From Sapria himalayana (taxonomy: Eukaryota; Streptophyta; Magnoliopsida; Malpighiales; Rafflesiaceae): DNA of 64,000 bases. Location: assembly GCA_029783825.1 (NCBI GenBank), contig JAREIK010010382.1:1-64000 (forward strand). Direction: 5' to 3'. How positions within the stretch are numbered: the first letter of the stretch is position 1; each line of letters begins with the position of its first letter. Shown here piece by piece: positions 59,521 through 64,000 of this stretch. The notes under the pieces are model-generated. The model saw nothing but the letters and a program-made list of their open reading frames with translations. It was not told the DNA's origin and searched no databases. A program made the translations under genes and the position numbers.

Positions 59521-59749
59521 GTTAGAATGAAGAATTATATAAAAGAAAATATAAGTTCTTCAGTATAAACCTATCAAATATTACATTCTTTGTTATACAT
59601 AAGTTCATATTTGAGCCTAAGGACCAAGGGTTGGAATTAAGTAAGAGTACGATCCTTATTTGTATTATACCATATATGAGCCTGATCAATGGACACTCTC
59701 ATGCTATGTGCTTACATATTATTGATATTATATCTTTAGCCATTTTATT
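59521..59749. other. Non-coding spacer
   Basis: Nothing recognisable. The sequence is ordinary AT-rich. Confidence 0.35.
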
Positions 59750-60712
59750 TCAAGTTAGTTCAACAAAATAGTATTATCTCATATTTTATATGCTAGGATA
59801 CATATAGTAAATGTAGTTATAAATAGTTACATTTAGTTTAACATATAATTATATATAGATATATGCATAGAAGTAGTTATAAGTAAATATAAATAAATGT
59901 ATACAAAGTTATAAACAATTATATAGATTTACATATATGTATACATATATGTATACATAATTAAAAATAAAGTTATATTTATTTATATAGAGTTTTTTAT
60001 AGTTATACAAATATTTATAAATAGTTATACACATTTAGTTAAACATTATGTTGTATGTTTTTATACATATACTTATAAATATAGTTACATTTAGTTATAC
60101 ATATAGTTACACGTATAGTTAAACTTATATTTATAAATGTATGCATATATGATTTTCCATATAATTCCATATATTTATAAATAACGTTATGTATAGGTAT
60201 GGATATACTAAAATACAATTTTTATACTAATATATAAAAATCTATATTATATATATGTTGTTAATTATATATATATATATATATATAGTTATTTATAACG
60301 TTTTTATAGTTATGCATATAGTAAGATAGAATTATTAATAGTTATATGTTATTATACATATAATATATATAGTTATAAGAGTTTATATATCATTAAACAT
60401 TTAGTTATATATATATATATATATATATATTCATACGAGTAGTTATATTTAGTTAAACATAAATAGATACAATATTATAAACAAATATATAGATTTACAT
60501 ATATGTATACATATATGTATAAATAGTTAAAAGTATAGTTATATTTAATTATATAAAATTTTATTTAGTTTTATAAATATTTATATATAGTTCTACACAT
60601 ATAATTAAACATAATGTTTTATGTTTTAATACATGTAATTATAAATAAAGTTACATGTGGTTATACATTTAGTTATACATATAGTTGTACTTATATTTAT
60701 ACTTAAAATAAT
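59750..60712 (+). repeat. AT-rich tandem repeat, about 566-bp period, two copies
   Basis: The stretch 59870-60130 recurs at 60437-60712. Shared landmarks are AAACA.TTATATAGATTTACA (ATAGATTTACATATATGTAT at 59923 and 60489), GTTAAACATTATGTTGTATG against ATTAAACATAATGTTTTATG, and AGTTATACATATAGTT. The left copy also matches 51219-51531 in reverse. Shorter TATAGTTATA units are scattered throughout. Confidence 0.7.
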
Positions 60713-61068
60713 CAAATCCTACTCGTGTTACCATGATAAAGATTTTTGAATACAAGATTTCTAAAAAGTTACTAGTTGGATGGATGGTGGCATCATTAAA
60801 TGGGTGTAAGCCCTGGGTTTGAACCTATCATTGTTCTTTGAAGAAGTATATTTTGGTAAACCCTATGAGAATCAAAAATTAATTTTTGAATTTTGAAACT
60901 ATTATTTTAGATATAAATTTTTTAAAAAATTCTATGAGATAAACAAAGTTGATGCATTTCGGGTCATAAAAAGTGGATAAAAGTTATAATGTTATAGGAA
61001 AAAATGTTAAGGGGCCCCAAAATGAAAATATTTATGTTTTATTATAATTTTAAATTTTAATATAACAT
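60713..61068 (+). other. Spacer with tRNA-like promoter boxes (possible SINE)
   Basis: TAGTTGGATGG (60773-60783) resembles a Pol III A box. GGGTTTGAACC (60815-60825) resembles a B box (GGTTCGANNCC). The spacing of about 31 bp is normal for a tRNA-derived SINE. No cloverleaf could be drawn and no poly(A) tail or target duplication was confirmed. GGGGCCCCAAAATGAAAATA at 61014 echoes the MITE end at 61071. Confidence 0.3.
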
Positions 61069-61400
61069 TTGGGGACCCAAATCCAAAATATTTATGATTT
61101 GGGTCTTCCAAGTTACTATACTGATAATTACCTTCCTTTATTCATATGGTATGCATATACTCAAGTATGCATATGAGTTTATGCAGAAACTCATTTTTTC
61201 ATAAATAAAAACTTATGCATATGGAGTTCATAAATAATTTGTATCCATAAACATATGCATAAACTCATTTTTGCATACTGAGTAAGCTGAAACGAGTTTA
61301 TGATAATGTTTTTTTTTAATTATATTGGGATAATAATGAGTATTCGAATTTAGGTACTAAAATATAACCCAAATCATAGATATTTTTTTTTTGGATTCCA
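61069..61400. mobile_element. Candidate MITE, about 330 bp, with inverted ends
   Basis: The left end AATCCAAAATATTTATGATT followed by TGGGT (61080-61104) is matched by the reverse complement of 61362-61398, AATCC, A-run, TATCTATGATTTGGGT. The hexamer TAACAT flanks both ends (61063-61068 and 61401-61406), fitting a target duplication. Inside, GAGTTTATGCAGAAACTCAT and CATATGCATAAACTCATTTT form a second, inner inverted pair, so the whole unit can fold into a long hairpin. No transposase is encoded. Confidence 0.5.
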
Positions 61401-61469
61401 TAACATAATTATCCAATATATATATATATATATGTATCTATATATAGATTAAAGATACAAATTTTAAGT

Positions 61470-61511
61470 TTTATTATTATTATTATTATTATTGTTGTTG
61501 TTGTTGTTGTG
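61470..61511 (+). repeat. (ATT)n(GTT)n microsatellite
   Basis: Eight or more ATT units pass directly into about six GTT units. A short (TA)n run lies nearby at about 61416-61432. Confidence 0.9.
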
Positions 61512-62639
61512 GATGAATTCTATTTTTTTTCAAAGTTAGATAAAAATTAGTTCAATTTTTGTAAGCAACAAATTATAAAGAATAGTTCTTTCATTATCAA
61601 GAAATCTATTTAATGAAATTCTTAAATTAAACTAATTTAAGAAAATACTTCTCAGAGCAATATTCCTACCATTTAGTGGTATCAATGCATATATTAAATT
61701 CATTTATCTCTCAATAATTTGGATTTTTTAGGATCCTTTGCAAGACTAATAATTATTCTTGATCACTAATTTATTTTTGATATTTCCTTAATTGCTATGT
61801 GATCAACTCAAAAACTTACAAAATACCTTTATGCAGCATCATAAGCATGGTCTCTTTGTTCAAGCTTATTTGTTGTGCCATACAAAACTATAATAAAACC
61901 TTGATTTATCATTTTCATTAAACATGATGAAAAGTTTTATACTTAGTCCCTTACAAGGGATTTGAACATAATGCAGGTTGATGTGTAGAATTTAGCTTGG
62001 TTTTATGTTGGCTCTAACCTGTTGACTTGCATTCCTATAAACAATTTAGAAATATTAAAAATTTTATGATATAATAAATAAAAAAATTGATAATATGGCA
62101 TACATATCTTGTAAGTGACTAAATCTATTTTTCAAATTAAATTTATAATATTTTTTCTTTGGTTCAAATTAGAAACGTAATCAAATTATGGTGCTAGAAT
62201 GAATATAATCAACCCTCATATGACTTATGAAATGTCATCCCTCCAGTGGCTATTTAGCTAGCATGAAATGAATATAAATCATTCTAGCCATAGAAATCAT
62301 AAAAAATCTTTCTTTCATGGTGCAATATAAAGGGATGGACAAATTTACTTTTCAATTATTGATCATACAATAAATACAAGTGGCTCAGACAATTTGAGAA
62401 GTAATTGTTTGATATGAGTACATAATGATTTTATAATGACTCAGAATAATTTAAAAATGACATTGCACGAGGGTTTATCATTAAGATCCTAGGGCACTCT
62501 CATTCAAGGGATGTAATGTGCTTAATTTGATTAGTTAAATTTCATAGGATTTAAAATACTTTAAATTCCAATATTAGATGTTTTTGCATTTTTAATCATA
62601 AGTTTTTACAATTTTTATAAATTACTTATAAATTATAGT
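61512..62639. other. AT-rich non-coding spacer
   Basis: No gene, RNA or repeat was recognised. Composition is a little more balanced than the satellite regions, with no reading frame of note. Confidence 0.4.
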
Positions 62640-63210
62640 AAAAGTTTATGTTTAATGTTTCTATTGTTATATAGATATAGTTATGTTTAAATAGTTTATA
62701 TAAACTATTTTTATAGATATATATATATATGTTTAAACACACTTATATAAAGCACACTTATATTTATGTATAGTATTTTTGTATATAGTATGTAATTATG
62801 TATATTGAAGAAGTTATTAATTCGGCATACCTACTATGCACCATCAAAATCCACACATTGACAATGCATTATATCACAAATGCATGAATATGTATGCGAT
62901 TAAGTATATATACACAATCCAAGAACACCACCGTGAATAAAAGAGAAGAATTTTAAAACAATAAATAATAGAATCAATACGCATAAGCTTAATCAAGATA
63001 ATCGATGAAGAATAAATATATAAAACATACCTCAAAACAAATAAAAATTAAAACTTAATCCTTTATTATATGTTAATGCATTGGTGTCGAGGGATTGATG
63101 GTCAAATGCGGAGGTTCGCTTCACTTAATGTTGAAGAATATAGGGTCTCGAAGTGAATGTAAATATTAGCAAATTTTTTATATTTTTAATTGTTAAAACA
63201 CTAAATAAAC

Positions 63211-63300
<90 letters not shown>

Positions 63301-64000
63301 CAAAAAGAATCATTAATTTTATTTACTATCAAAATTTTTTCAACAAAATTATTGTGCGTGTTGCAAGGTACAAATGAAAAACAAACACCTTACAATTTTT
63401 TATTATATTATTAATTAAATAATAAATATATAAACACTTAAAAAATATGTTTAGCCTTATAAAAAAATATAAAATATGTACAATATTAACAAACTCTATA
63501 TAATAAGACAAATGAAAAAATATTTTGTATTCTAATCACTCGCCTAAGTGTTATAAAATACTATTAATGTTAAAAAATATATAAAGATTTATATTTTATT
63601 GTTATAAATTTTTAAGAATTCATATTAATTTTTACGAAGATAATATGAAATAATTTTAAAGGCATAATTTTCATTGATATCATTAATAATTTTTAAAAAT
63701 CAAAAAATTACTTAATGTGAGAAGAAAATTAAAATAAATTATATTTATTATTTTAATAAAAACTTAATGTTAAAAACTAATAGTAAAAATATTACTTAAT
63801 TTTTTAATTTGTATAAATTTTTTTAATAGCAAAATTCTTTGTATTTATTAATAAATATTAATTTATTTTCTTTTAACTTTGTTAAAAAAATTTTATTTTT
63901 ATTATATTTCAATATTTTCAAAATTTGTATTATTTATTTATTTAAAAGTTTTCTATAATAATATCTTTTTTTACTTATAATAATATTAATTTTTACTTGT
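62640..64000 (-). repeat. Family X copy 3, inverted, running off the window
   Basis: The reverse complement matches X copy 2 from about 43972 through 45200. Landmarks on the minus strand are TATTCTTCATCGATTATCTT, CTCGACACC, CCTCCGCATTTGACC, AGTGAAGCG, TTTTGATAGTAAATAAA, GTGTTTGTTTTTCAT, ATAAGGCTAAACATA, GCCTTTAAAATTATTTCATA and TCTTCTCACATTAAGTAA. It holds only one diverged unit of the 380-bp satellite (about 62640-62850), where copy 2 has seven. The copy is cut by the window edge. Confidence 0.8.
63211..63298 (+). repeat. (CA)n(TA)n compound microsatellite
   Basis: About 26 CA units (63211-63263) are followed by about 17 TA units (63264-63297), inside X copy 3. The corresponding place in X copy 2 has only a short TA run, so the expansion is specific to this copy. 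Confidence 0.95.

Noticed and set aside
60773..60825. A tRNA gene
   Set aside because: Only box-like motifs are present. No acceptor stem or anticodon arm can be paired, so at most it is a SINE remnant.

Overview
This is repeat-dominated nuclear DNA from a plant, almost certainly a flowering plant. Both degenerate CACTA (En/Spm) elements carry the plant transposon modules (transposase-associated domain, Transposase_21, DUF4218, DUF4216, Transposase_24-like), and the LINEs are plant L1 type with a C-terminal RNase H. The base composition is very AT-rich. I cannot name the species. No intact host gene was found. Every recognisable coding stretch is a broken transposon gene or a processed pseudogene.

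Layout, left to right. 1-1672: AT-rich non-coding. 1673-7531 (+): CACTA-1, transposase and second ORF, full of stops and frameshifts, with a 524-bp insert that looks like a solo LTR. 7950-13828: imperfect GATA array 1. 13829-14300: CACTA-like subterminal sequence. 14400-15250: copy 1 of an AT-rich repeat (family X). 16138-18020: GATA array 2. 18021-23085 (+): two LINEs head to tail, each lacking its 3' part. 23085-23930: a family Y unit (GC-rich triplet core) and a mosaic of short repeats. 24828-25046: a GC-rich island. 26500-27230: a second Y unit. 27655-33078 (+): a nearly full-length but dead LINE-3. 33079-43676: GATA array 3, with higher-order blocks. 43685-45110: X copy 2, leading into a roughly 380-bp satellite with 7 monomers (45111-47705). 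50299-51201: a processed ARF-like GTPase pseudogene between 17-bp target-site duplications. 51532-52937 (-): two Y units. 53290-58945 (-): CACTA-2. 59210-60712: GA-rich and AT-rich tandem repeats. 60770-61400: a possible SINE and a possible MITE. 62640-64000 (-): inverted X copy 3, running off the window.

The three GATA arrays total about 18.4 kb, close to 29% of the window, and all have GATA on the + strand. Two X copies lie directly beside or near a GATA array, and the third runs off the right edge. This predicts a TATC-oriented array about 300 bp beyond position 64000. The region looks like old, low-recombination heterochromatin in which microsatellites and satellites expanded next to, or inside, transposon remnants. 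There are no working pathways here. What can be read is the order of insertions, duplications and repeat expansions.
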